From the NCBI GenBank assembly GCA_020849075.1, contig JADLGZ010000003.1, positions 1 through 9,228 of the forward strand: a stretch of DNA of 9,228 bases, given 5' to 3'. The notes under the pieces are model-generated. The model was not told where the DNA came from, did no database searches, and saw only the letters and a list, made by a program, of their open reading frames with translations. The position numbers were made by a program, and so were the translations under genes. This DNA is from Fimbriimonadaceae bacterium (GTDB lineage: Bacteria > Armatimonadota > Fimbriimonadia > Fimbriimonadales > Fimbriimonadaceae). This document shows, piece after piece, positions 1-7,259 of the stretch (position 1 is its first letter; each line of letters opens with the position of its first letter).

Positions 1-222
1 CTCTCCTTCTTGAGACTCAATGGCTTTGAAATCGAGTTACCCGATTCAAAAGGGGGCGATTTGCTGGCTACCTTGGCGGACAATGGTGTGGCCGCGCTGA
101 AGAAAATCGTCAGGCCCGACCATCACGGTCATGAAATGACTGTCTCAGGAGTGGTTAATGAAATTTTGGCGGCCTTCCCGAAATCCGTCAAGAAGCTGGC
201 AAAGGCCGCCCCAACCGCTTAG
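1..222 (+). CDS. 3' end of an unrecognised gene (partial at left edge)
   Basis: The reading frame is open from the first base of the window to a TAG at 220-222. A TTG at 10-12 could act as a start, but the bases before it are pyrimidine-rich with no ribosome binding site. The frame most likely continues from outside the window. The visible 73 residues have no motif I recognise. They are soluble in character, with an alternating hydrophobic middle and a basic, alanine-rich C-terminus (KSVKKLAKAAPTA). There is no membrane segment and no recognisable catalytic signature. The gene converges on alaS and their stop codons overlap, so no terminator fits between them. Function is unknown. I am fairly sure the frame is coding because of its clean ending against alaS and its plausible composition, but less sure how long the whole protein is. 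Confidence 0.55.
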   Translation, partial: LSFLRLNGFEIELPDSKGGDLLATLADNGVAALKKIVRPDHHGHEMTVSGVVNEILAAFPKSVKKLAKAAPTA

Positions 223-3017
223 CCAACTTGTCCTTTGAGTACGATAGGCAGCGATTCGATAGCCTGATCAACTGCTTCAAGATTTCGGCCGCCGGCTGTC
301 GCGAAGTCGGGCCTTCCTCCGCCCCCGCCGCCGGTCTTGGTCGCCAGGTCCTTCACCAGTGCACCAGCATTGGCGCCCGCCGAAACAGCGTCTTTACCGA
401 CCTTGGCAATGAACTTCACTTCATTGGCTCCTTTAACGACAACAATACCTACTCGATTTTTCGTTTGAGCCGCAATCTGATCCGCCACTTGCTGAGCTTC
501 CTTGGGGTCAACATCCTGTAGAATCTTGATCACCAGCTCGACGGGTCCGACCATGATAACTTCATCGCGAGCAGCCGCTACCGACTGTTGCATGAGCTTT
601 TCTCGCGTTTTTCGCTCTTCACGAAGGCTTTCGAGGTTCTTCTCAATGGCGCGCACCAAATCTTGTGGCGTGGACTTTAGAAGTCCAGCCGCGTGCACCA
701 GGGTCTCATGTTGCTTGTTCGCCCACAGCGCAGCCCGGTCGCCAGCAATAGCCTCAATCCGGCGTACACCGCTGGCCGCCGATGATTCGCTGACAATCTT
801 GAACAGTCCGATTTGGCCCGTTGAGCGAACGTGGCACCCGCCGCAGAGCTCTACGCTCACCGGTTCTCCTTGATCACCACGAACGTCCACGACTCGAACA
901 AACTGCCCATACTTTTCACCAAAGAGAGCCATGGCGCCCATGGCTTTGGCCTCTTGGAGAGGGACATTTTCATGGATGGTAACCGGGTCGGCGTTCAAGA
1001 TTGCCTCGTTGACGTCTGCCTCAACCTGCTGGATCTCCGCCGGGGTCATCCCCTTACCGTGGGTGAAATCAAATCGGAGGTGGTCAGGTGAAACTAATGA
1101 TCCAGCTTGCGTGACATGGGTCCCCAATCGTTTGCGCAGAGATGCATGCAACAGGTGGGTTGCCGTATGATGGCGGGTGATCCGTTGTCGCCGGACTGCA
1201 TCTACCGTCGCCCTTACCGGTTTTTGGAAGAACTGTTCGTTCAAGACTTGCTGCAAGTCATCCGAACTCATTGTTCGAAAATCAGCTGGATGGGAAACCG
1301 ACAGCGGTTCGCACAGGTGTACGTAAATACCATCTTGCTTTACAAGGTCGATGACCTTGAGTTCAAATCCTGGCCCAACGATGAGCCCTTCGTCACTGAC
1401 TTGGCCGCCGCTTTCCGCATAGAATGGAGTTCGGTCAAGAGCCACCGCGATATTGCCGGTGGGCCGGTTTGCTTCATCCGTCTCGGGTAGGGCGGCGACT
1501 ATTTGGGACTGAGAGGTCAGGTGGCTATAGCCAACAAACTCGGTTGGGCCCGACTCGCGAATTTGATGGATAAGGATAACAAGCCCGCCATCAACACCAC
1601 CATACACACTATCGCGCTGATCGGCGGCTCGACTCCGATCTTGAGCTTCCTTCAGGGCGACTTCGTAGCCCTCGACATCAACGGATACACCAGTTTCCGC
1701 GCAAATCTCCTGCGTAACCTCTAATGGAAAACCGTAGGTGTCATACAGCTTAAATGCTGATTTCCCATCAAGGGCCCTCTGGCCTCGCTCGACGAGAGTA
1801 TCTAACCAAATGGTTAACATCTCGGAACCTTGGCTGATCGTACGTCGGAACTGGGCTTCCTCATTACGAAGGGTCTCGATGATCACGTCCCGCTTCTCAA
1901 GCAGTTCGGTGTAGTGGTCACCCATCGTCTCAGCGACGCCTTCATAGATTAGGTGGAAAAAGGGAACATCGAAGCCCAACGTCCGCTGTCCCTTTAGCAC
2001 GGCGCGCCGGATAAGTCGGCGTAGGACATAGCCGCGGCCATTGTTGCTGGGCAGAATGCCATCGGCGATGCAGAAGCAGGCCGTACGGATGTGATCGGCA
2101 ATAATTCGGATTGCACGATCCTCGCTTTCCGAGCGGCCATAGGTGGTGCCGACGGACTCGATTACCCGGAAGATGGCGCGAAAGGCGTCCGTTTCGTATA
2201 CCGAGTTGAACCCACTGATGACTGCGGCGGTGCGCTCGAGTCCCATTCCCGTATCAATAGACTGAAAGGGAAGATTCGGCATCCCTGTTTTGATGTATCC
2301 ATCAGCCGGGCGATCAGGATTGCGTAGCCGACCCTGCCATTCATATTGGATAAAGACATCGTTCGCGACTTCCAACCATTTCCCCGCCGCCTCATCTCGT
2401 TGCCATTCCTCTTTGGAATAGGGGCCAGACGGAGCAGGTTCATCGTTGGGGGTCCAATAGAACATCTCCGAATTCGGACCACAGGGGCCGGGTGGGCCAT
2501 TAGAGAACGAACCGGCTGGCCAATAGTTGGTGTCTTCACCTAAGCGAAAGATGCGGTATTCAGGATTGATTCCAGCTGCTGAGACGTGGGCGGCCCAGAG
2601 GTCAAAAGCTTCCTCATCCTCTTCAAAGACCGTAAATGAAAGGCGGCTGGGCGGCAGATTTAGCCATTTGCTCGACGTGAGAAACTCCCACGAGTAAGCG
2701 ATGGCAAGCTCCTTGAAATAGTCACCAAAGCTAAAGTTGCCGAGCATTTCAAAGAAGGTGAGATGACTCGTGTCTCCTACCTCTTCGATGTCTCCGGTGC
2801 GAACACATTTTTGGGCGGTCGTTAGCCTCGGCTGCTCGGGCTTGGCGACTCCCCGGAAGTACGGTTTGAACTGCACCATTCCCGCCCCATTAAAGAGCAG
2901 GGACTCGTCAAGGCGCCCTGTTACGTCATACGGAATCAAGGAGCCACTGGGAAAGGTCCCGTGCCCCTTGGATTCGAAGAACTCCAAAAACTTGCGCCGT
3001 AACTCGCGGGTCTCCAT
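219..3017 (-). CDS. alaS: Alanine--tRNA ligase (AlaRS)
   Basis: Cytoplasmic class II synthetase that joins alanine to tRNA-Ala and hydrolyses mischarged Ser- or Gly-tRNA-Ala. At 932 residues it is somewhat longer than the E. coli enzyme (about 876). The aminoacylation domain comes first: motif 1 region around 41-55 (LFNGAGMVQFKPYF), motif 2 around 85-102 (HLTFFEMLGNFSFGDYF) and motif 3 around 257-264 (GMGLERTA). The tRNA-recognition helices follow (DHIRTACF, 308-315; RGYVLRRLIRRA, 328-339). The editing domain carries the four expected metal ligands H617, H621, C725 and H729 (HTATH and CGGCH). A charged coiled-coil-like stretch lies near 785-820. The C-Ala domain ends in a glycine-rich loop followed by GRPDFATAGG (901-910). 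The ATG start matches the family N-terminus and has a good ribosome binding site seven bases upstream. It is the last gene after gmd and fcl. Residues about 187-250 hold a longer insertion than in E. coli. Confidence 0.98.
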   Translation of the reverse strand: METRELRRKFLEFFESKGHGTFPSGSLIPYDVTGRLDESLLFNGAGMVQFKPYFRGVAKPEQPRLTTAQKCVRTGDIEEVGDTSHLTFFEMLGNFSFGDYFKELAIAYSWEFLTSSKWLNLPPSRLSFTVFEEDEEAFDLWAAHVSAAGINPEYRIFRLGEDTNYWPAGSFSNGPPGPCGPNSEMFYWTPNDEPAPSGPYSKEEWQRDEAAGKWLEVANDVFIQYEWQGRLRNPDRPADGYIKTGMPNLPFQSIDTGMGLERTAAVISGFNSVYETDAFRAIFRVIESVGTTYGRSESEDRAIRIIADHIRTACFCIADGILPSNNGRGYVLRRLIRRAVLKGQRTLGFDVPFFHLIYEGVAETMGDHYTELLEKRDVIIETLRNEEAQFRRTISQGSEMLTIWLDTLVERGQRALDGKSAFKLYDTYGFPLEVTQEICAETGVSVDVEGYEVALKEAQDRSRAADQRDSVYGGVDGGLVILIHQIRESGPTEFVGYSHLTSQSQIVAALPETDEANRPTGNIAVALDRTPFYAESGGQVSDEGLIVGPGFELKVIDLVKQDGIYVHLCEPLSVSHPADFRTMSSDDLQQVLNEQFFQKPVRATVDAVRRQRITRHHTATHLLHASLRKRLGTHVTQAGSLVSPDHLRFDFTHGKGMTPAEIQQVEADVNEAILNADPVTIHENVPLQEAKAMGAMALFGEKYGQFVRVVDVRGDQGEPVSVELCGGCHVRSTGQIGLFKIVSESSAASGVRRIEAIAGDRAALWANKQHETLVHAAGLLKSTPQDLVRAIEKNLESLREERKTREKLMQQSVAAARDEVIMVGPVELVIKILQDVDPKEAQQVADQIAAQTKNRVGIVVVKGANEVKFIAKVGKDAVSAGANAGALVKDLATKTGGGGGGRPDFATAGGRNLEAVDQAIESLPIVLKGQVG

Positions 3018-3024
3018 AAAATTA

Positions 3025-3030
3025 CTCCCC
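3025..3030 (-). promoter_or_regulatory. Ribosome binding site of alaS
   Basis: Read on the minus strand this is GGGGAG, seven bases before the alaS ATG at 3015-3017. It is the clearest Shine-Dalgarno site in the window and supports that start. It lies in the 47-base gap between the end of fcl and the start of alaS, which otherwise holds a short GGGTACCC palindrome and no evident terminator. Confidence 0.75.
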
Positions 3031-3064
3031 GAGGGTACCCGCGAGAGAGGTCAGAACCTTGAGT

Positions 3065-3991
3065 CTAGCTCGCCAGGTACGCGGCATAAGCCTGAGAGAT
3101 CCCGGCTTCGAGGGACGTTTGCTCTTTCCACCCGAGTGAATTGAGTAAAGAGACATCATTGGTCTTCTCGGGAAATCCGTCAGGTTTGCTGGTGTCCCAG
3201 GATATTTGGCCCTGATGGCCGACCACTCGTTGCACGGTCTCGGCCAGTTCTTTGATGGTGATGGAGCGACCAGTTCCGATATTGACCATATCTGGCACAT
3301 CCTCCTTGCCCATGAGATAGACAATTGCGTTCGCAAGGTCATCGGAGTAAAGAAACTCGCGCTTGGGGCTCCCGCTCCCCCAGCAGGTGACAGGCGTATT
3401 CCCGGCTAGCTTTGCCTCGTGAAACTTTCGAATCAGGGCAGGCAAGACGTGGCTAGTCTCCAAGTTGTAGTTGTCACCAGGCCCGTAGATGTTTGGTGGC
3501 ATGCACGTGAAGTAGTTACGGTTGTACTGCTGGCGAATGGCTTGGCAAAGAATAAGTCCAGCGATCTTTGCCACGGCGTACGGGGCATTGGTGGGTTCAG
3601 GCCTTCCCGTCAGGAGGGCTGTCTCCGGAATGGGCTGCGGCGTCTCTCGAGGATAAATGCAACTAGACCCGAGGAAGCAAAAGTTAGGTACTTCCGCCTT
3701 ATGAGCCCCCCAGATGAGATTGGCTTCAATAATAAGGTTGAGTCCGATAAAGTCCGCTGGATAGGTGCTGTTCGCACCAATACCACCAACTTTGGCAGCG
3801 GCCATGACAACCCAATCGGGTCGTTCGGTGGATAAAAACTGATCAACAGCGGCTTGGTTCTCAAGGTCCAGTTCTTGTCGTGTGCGCGTGATTATGTTGG
3901 GGTATCCCTGAGCCTGGAGTTGGCGTACGATCGCCGAGCCCACCAGCCCACGGTGACCCGCGACGAAGATCCGGTCGCCGTTGGAGAGCAC
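3065..3991 (-). CDS. fcl: GDP-L-fucose synthase (GDP-4-keto-6-deoxymannose epimerase/reductase)
   Basis: Catalyses the last step to GDP-L-fucose: 3,5-epimerisation and NADPH-dependent 4-reduction of GDP-4-keto-6-deoxy-D-mannose. It is an extended short-chain dehydrogenase of 308 residues, close to the family norm of about 310-320. The N-terminal Rossmann motif GHRGLVG is at 12-18. Catalytic residues align with the E. coli enzyme at a constant offset of two: S109 and C111 in GSSCIYP, Y138 and K142 in YAVAK, and H181 in the SHVLPALIRKF segment. The PKREFLYSDDLA motif (209-220) is typical of the family. The start is a GTG at 3989-3991, which gives an N-terminus aligned with E. coli Fcl. GAGGAAGG (4009-4002, minus strand) lies ten bases upstream inside the end of gmd. 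Only three bases separate it from the gmd stop, so the two are surely cotranscribed and probably translationally coupled. Confidence 0.96.
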   Translation of the reverse strand: MLSNGDRIFVAGHRGLVGSAIVRQLQAQGYPNIITRTRQELDLENQAAVDQFLSTERPDWVVMAAAKVGGIGANSTYPADFIGLNLIIEANLIWGAHKAEVPNFCFLGSSCIYPRETPQPIPETALLTGRPEPTNAPYAVAKIAGLILCQAIRQQYNRNYFTCMPPNIYGPGDNYNLETSHVLPALIRKFHEAKLAGNTPVTCWGSGSPKREFLYSDDLANAIVYLMGKEDVPDMVNIGTGRSITIKELAETVQRVVGHQGQISWDTSKPDGFPEKTNDVSLLNSLGWKEQTSLEAGISQAYAAYLAS

Positions 3992-3994
3992 CGG

Positions 3995-5089
3995 TTAGCG
4001 ACCTTCCTCGGCGCTGGGGGCCACGCGGAACCCTTCACGCTGCACCAGGGCGTCTTTCTCCGCCGCTTGCAAATCTTCTGAAACCATTTCTTTGATCAGT
4101 TGGTGGAAAGTAGTCTTGGGTTCCCAGCCGAGGATCTGCTTTGCCTTTGTTGGGTCTCCCAAAAGTGTCTCAACTTCCGAGGGTCGGTAATAGCGGGGGT
4201 CAACGCCGATCACTTCGCGCCCTGTGGCCCGGTCAATGCCGACTTCTTGCTCAGCGGCTCCGCGCCATTCAATCTCCATTCCAAGTTCGCTGAAGGCTTG
4301 TTCACACAGTTGGCGGATTGAATATTGCTTTCCGGTGGCAAGCACGAAGTCGTCAGGCTGATCTTGCTGGAGCATCAGCCACATTCCTTCAACGTAGTCC
4401 CGGGCATGACCCCAGTCACGAAGTGAATCCATATTGCCAAGGAATAGCTTCTTCTGAAGACCCACCTTAATCCTTGCCGCGGCCCGGGTTACCTTGCGGG
4501 TAACGAAAGTCTCACCACGCAAGGGGCTTTCGTGATTGAAGAGAATTCCGTTGCACGCATACATTCCGTAGGATTCACGGTAATTGACGGTGATCCAGTA
4601 GGCATAAAGCTTAGCAACTCCATACGGTGAGCGTGGATAGAACGGTGTGGTCTCTCGTTGAGGGATTTCTTGCACAAGACCGTAGAGTTCTGAAGTGGAA
4701 GCTTGATAGAAACGAACATGATCGGTCATGCCGAGAATGCGAATGGCTTCGAGAAGACGCAGCGCTCCGATGGCGTCCGAGTTGGCCGTGAATTCTGGCT
4801 CTTCGAACGAGACCTTGACGTGAGATTGAGCGCCAAGATTGTAAATCTCGTCTGGCTGCACCTCCTGGATGACTCGGATCAGCGACGTTGAATCAGTGAG
4901 GTCCCCGTAATGAAGGTGAAAGGGCAACCCGTGCTCATGAGAGTCGTGGTAGAGGTGGTCAATCCGGGCGGTGTTGAAGAGGGAGGTCCGGCGCTTTATG
5001 CCATGGACGGCGTAACCCTTCTTAAGTAACAACTCCGCTAGGTAGGCTCCATCTTGGCCGGTGATCCCCGTAATCAGTGCGCGTTTCAT
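3995..5089 (-). CDS. gmd: GDP-mannose 4,6-dehydratase
   Basis: Converts GDP-D-mannose to GDP-4-keto-6-deoxy-D-mannose, the substrate of the neighbouring Fcl and the first committed step to GDP-fucose or related deoxysugars. It has 364 residues, a normal length. It opens with MKRALITGITGQDGAYLAE, which carries the NAD(P)-binding GxxGxxG at 8-14. The family hallmark KRRTSLFNTARIDHLY is at 32-47. The active site is visible as T132 and E134 in STSELYG, with Y156 and K160 in YGVAK. NHESPLRGETFVTRKV (185-200) and WGHARDYVEGMW (226-237) are near-invariant Gmd motifs. The frame stays open for 41 codons upstream to 5212, but that extension has no family similarity and overlaps the divergent gene at 5146. 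The ATG at 5087-5089 is therefore chosen. No clear Shine-Dalgarno sequence precedes it, so a short or leaderless transcript is possible. It is the promoter-proximal gene of gmd-fcl-alaS. Confidence 0.97.
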   Translation of the reverse strand: MKRALITGITGQDGAYLAELLLKKGYAVHGIKRRTSLFNTARIDHLYHDSHEHGLPFHLHYGDLTDSTSLIRVIQEVQPDEIYNLGAQSHVKVSFEEPEFTANSDAIGALRLLEAIRILGMTDHVRFYQASTSELYGLVQEIPQRETTPFYPRSPYGVAKLYAYWITVNYRESYGMYACNGILFNHESPLRGETFVTRKVTRAAARIKVGLQKKLFLGNMDSLRDWGHARDYVEGMWLMLQQDQPDDFVLATGKQYSIRQLCEQAFSELGMEIEWRGAAEQEVGIDRATGREVIGVDPRYYRPSEVETLLGDPTKAKQILGWEPKTTFHQLIKEMVSEDLQAAEKDALVQREGFRVAPSAEEGR

Positions 5090-5145
5090 GGTTATTAGTG
5101 TACTGCCCAGCCCATTATCGGGCTGTAGACGTGCTATCGTGAGGC
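5090..5145. promoter_or_regulatory. Divergent intergenic region with a dyad; possible gmd promoter
   Basis: These 56 bases separate gmd (minus strand) from the gene at 5146 (plus strand), so both promoters must lie here or in the flanking coding sequence. A perfect six-base inverted repeat, CAGCCC (5108-5113) and GGGCTG (5120-5125), encloses ATTATC. On the minus strand that loop reads GATAAT, one mismatch from a TATAAT -10 box, and would start a gmd transcript with a leader of only about 15-20 bases. No good -35 box is visible. The dyad could be an operator covering the promoter or chance. The promoter reading is an inference. Confidence 0.35.
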
Positions 5146-5484
5146 ATGAACCATTACGAAGTGTGGGTAAATCTTGCCCCCGGGGTGAAGGATATGGAGT
5201 TTGTTGAGGCACTCCATGCCTATCTTGGTTATCTTCAACAGAAGGGGTGGCTAGAGAGTTTCCGGGTCCGCCGCCGGAAGTTTGGTTTCGGTCCAGATTC
5301 CCTCGGAGAGTTCAATATCTCGATGGCTTTTCAAGACTTAGCTCACTTGGACCAAGCGTTCTTGCGGGTTGCCCAGCGTGATGATGAGATCGAGCGGTTG
5401 CATGCGGCGGTCTTTTCCCGGGTTAACGACTTCAAATCTGGCCTATATCGCGATTTCCCAGACGAAGTCCGCTTGCGACAATAA
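5146..5484 (+). CDS. DUF6614-like small conserved protein
   Basis: A 112-residue soluble protein with no signal peptide or membrane segment. From memory it resembles the uncharacterised family catalogued as DUF6614. Family-like segments are the opening YEVWVNLAPGVKDMEF (4-19), AYLGYL (25-30), the basic turn RVRRRKFGFGPDSLGEF (40-56) and the ending YRDFPDEVR (101-109). The middle (LAHLDQAFLRVAQRDDEIERLH, about 65-86) looks helical. The alternation of strands and helices suggests a small alpha/beta fold, possibly a dimeric ferredoxin-like barrel. That fold call is inference, and I see no catalytic residues to name. The ATG fits the family N-terminus. GAGG at 5141-5144 is only one base before it, so it is a poor ribosome binding site. 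The gene is divergent from gmd. No biochemical role is known to me. Confidence 0.8.
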   Translation: MNHYEVWVNLAPGVKDMEFVEALHAYLGYLQQKGWLESFRVRRRKFGFGPDSLGEFNISMAFQDLAHLDQAFLRVAQRDDEIERLHAAVFSRVNDFKSGLYRDFPDEVRLRQ

Positions 5485-5567
5485 TGCTAGTTCAACGGAT
5501 TTCTCGCATGAATACTTGTGCTGACCTCGATGAGTTTCAGCTAGCCTATGGTTAGATTCGAGTCTGT

Positions 5568-6071
5568 ATGGTTGCACAACAATTCCCGCTAATCCCGCCC
5601 ATGGCTTCTCGGAGGCCCTCTCTGTCTTGGAGTGGGCCCGCCAAGGCGCAAGCAGGGGATTGGCGCGGCGCGCTACTGGCGGCCCGACGCCGGCTCAAGC
5701 GGGACCCGGATGATTTGAGTGGCCTAGAGGTGATGGCTCGCGCCTTGGTCGCCCTTGGGGCGCCAGACGAAGCACTAACCGTCCTTCGTCACCTCATTAG
5801 ACTCAACCCACATGAGCCGGCCTACGATCTATGGCGATCATCAGCCCTGCAAGCGAAAGGCCGCTACTCAGAGGCACTGGTTTCTCTATCGAGAGCTTAT
5901 AGTTTGTATAAAGCGGGCCCCGTCAAGGATAGAGTGTTGGAGGAAGTGGAGCTCCTCATCAGTTTCTTGGAGCTGTCGGGACACACTCCCTTTGCGCTGT
6001 GGAGCCAAGTTGGAATCACGCCACCGGTACGACGAAAGGGGAATCGCGAGGCGATCCCCCTAATCAATTAG
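5568..6071 (+). CDS. Short tetratricopeptide-repeat (TPR) protein
   Basis: A 167-residue protein made mostly of about three TPR-type helical hairpins. The first is around residues 24-48 (AGDWRGALLAARRRLKRDPD), the second around 50-82 (LEVMARALVALGAPDEALTVLRHLIRLNP in two halves) and the third around 83-115 (AYDLWRSSALQAKGRYSEALVSLSRAYSLY in two halves). The Ala/Gly positions, the closing proline of the second unit and the inter-unit spacing are as expected. A more hydrophobic helix follows (129-137), then a short basic tail. There is no signal peptide or transmembrane segment, so it is probably a cytoplasmic adaptor. Partners cannot be named from the sequence. The ATG at 5568 has no obvious ribosome binding site. 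An in-frame ATG at codon 12 is an alternative that would leave the repeats intact. The 83 bases before it hold no confident promoter or terminator. It converges on metK with a single base between the two stop codons. Confidence 0.8.
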   Translation: MVAQQFPLIPPMASRRPSLSWSGPAKAQAGDWRGALLAARRRLKRDPDDLSGLEVMARALVALGAPDEALTVLRHLIRLNPHEPAYDLWRSSALQAKGRYSEALVSLSRAYSLYKAGPVKDRVLEEVELLISFLELSGHTPFALWSQVGITPPVRRKGNREAIPLIN

Positions 6072-6072
6072 C

Positions 6073-7197
6073 TTACTTGAGGGCGTTGGCTTCGTCAGTT
6101 CGCTCCCAAGCGAAAGCTGGGTTGCCGAAGTGGCCATTCTTGGCTGTTGGCAGGTAGCGGTGCTGCTTGAGCCCCAAATGCTGAATGATGCCATTTGGTG
6201 ACATATCGAAGTTCTTGCGAACTCGTTGGACAATCTCGTCGTGACTCACTTTCTCCGTGCCAAACGTTTCGACGTTCACGCTGACAGGTTGGGCGACTCC
6301 GATTGCGTACGCGAGTCCAACAACACAGCGATCAGCTAGTCCTGCCGTAACAATGCATTTGGCAATATGGCGTGCCATGTAGGCGGCGGAGCGATCCACC
6401 TTGGAAGGGTCCTTGCCTGAAAATGCACCGCCACCATGTGGGCACATCCCGCCGTAGGTGTCCACGATGATCTTGCGGCCGGTTAGTCCAGTGTCACCCG
6501 CCGGGCCGCCGATGACAAACCGGCCAGTAGGGTTGATATGATAGGTGATTGCGCCATCTACAAACGCCTGGTAATCGGCTAGAACGGGCTTGATCACGAC
6601 TTCCTGAATTCGATTCTGAATCTCCGCTAGACTCAAGCTTTCGTCGTGCTGGTGCGAGACAACGATCGTGTCAATTCGCGTGGGGCGTCCGTCTTCGTAG
6701 ATCACGGATACCTGCGACTTTGCATCGGGGCGGAGCCCTAACTTCGGGTCAGCATGGCGAGCTTCTGCGGCTTTGCGAGTCAAAGCATGGGCGATCGAGA
6801 TCGGTAAGGGCATGAGTTCGGGCGTCTCATTGGTCGCCATGCCAAACATCATCCCTTGATCTCCCGCGCCGCCAGTGTCTACCCCCATGGCAATATCGGG
6901 AGATTGGCCCTGGATGGCTACAAGTACGCCGCAGCTTGCGCCATCAAATCCGACCCGCGTGTCGTTGTAGCCAATACTTTGAATAGTCTGCCGAATCACG
7001 TCTTGGACGTTTACATAGGCATTAGTCGTCACTTCGCCACTCACGACGGCGACGCCGTGGGCGAGCATGGTTTCAACGGCGACCCGTGAGTTAGGGTCTT
7101 GAGCTAGGATTTCGTCAAGGATGGCGTCAGAAATTTGATCGGCAACCTTATCGGGGTGCCCTTCGCTGACACTCTCCGAAGTATAAATATGCGTCAT
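6073..7197 (-). CDS. metK: S-adenosylmethionine synthetase (methionine adenosyltransferase)
   Basis: Makes S-adenosylmethionine from methionine and ATP, supplying methyl groups for the cell. It is a cytoplasmic enzyme, normally a homotetramer. At 374 residues it is slightly shorter than E. coli MetK (384). The N-terminal ATP-site motif SEGHPDK is at 11-17, the active-site hexapeptide GAGDQG at 110-115 followed by MMFG, and the glycine-rich phosphate-binding loop GGGAFSGKDPSKVDRSAAY at 255-273. The C-terminal GHFG (355-358) is also a family landmark. All three domains look intact. The ATG at 7195-7197 gives the canonical MTHIYTSESVSEGHPDK start. No strong Shine-Dalgarno sequence is seen, and the 62 bases before the divergent neighbour are too short for a SAM riboswitch. 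It is a single-gene unit between a convergent and a divergent neighbour. Confidence 0.98.
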   Translation of the reverse strand: MTHIYTSESVSEGHPDKVADQISDAILDEILAQDPNSRVAVETMLAHGVAVVSGEVTTNAYVNVQDVIRQTIQSIGYNDTRVGFDGASCGVLVAIQGQSPDIAMGVDTGGAGDQGMMFGMATNETPELMPLPISIAHALTRKAAEARHADPKLGLRPDAKSQVSVIYEDGRPTRIDTIVVSHQHDESLSLAEIQNRIQEVVIKPVLADYQAFVDGAITYHINPTGRFVIGGPAGDTGLTGRKIIVDTYGGMCPHGGGAFSGKDPSKVDRSAAYMARHIAKCIVTAGLADRCVVGLAYAIGVAQPVSVNVETFGTEKVSHDEIVQRVRKNFDMSPNGIIQHLGLKQHRYLPTAKNGHFGNPAFAWERTDEANALK

Positions 7198-7259
7198 TGG
7201 TCCAGCGAAGAGGATACCAGCCCCCAGATCGCACTCATGCCGGGTACCTTGCTGGGAAA

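Noticed and set aside
502..873. Plus-strand open frames inside alaS (also 831-1091, 1107-1490 and 2770-3144)
   Set aside because: They are antisense shadows of alaS, with arginine/serine-rich composition unlike real proteins and no family resemblance.
3028..3050. AGGGTACCCGCGAG resembles the T-box element AGGGTGGTACCGCG
   Set aside because: It lies on the strand opposite to alaS transcription, the match is imperfect, and the 47-base gap is far too short for a T-box leader.
3419..3835. Plus-strand open frame inside fcl
   Set aside because: It lies entirely within fcl on the opposite strand and its product has no recognisable domain.
5090..5212. A 41-codon N-terminal extension of gmd, open to 5212
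   Set aside because: The extension has no Gmd similarity and overlaps the well-supported divergent gene at 5146. The canonical Gmd N-terminus begins at ATG 5089.
5146..5484. PurS (small subunit of FGAM synthase), considered because of the size
   Set aside because: The sequence lacks PurS features, is longer than the usual 80 or so residues, and there are no purine genes nearby.
5485..5567. GCTAG (5486-5490) and CTAGC (5541-5545) as a terminator or regulatory hairpin
   Set aside because: The five-base arms are 50 bases apart with no T-run, so the pairing is likely chance.
7197..7259. TTG start at 7197 for the uncharacterised gene
   Set aside because: It overlaps the metK start codon and adds 21 low-complexity residues before the conserved block. 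GTG 7260 fits the family start better.
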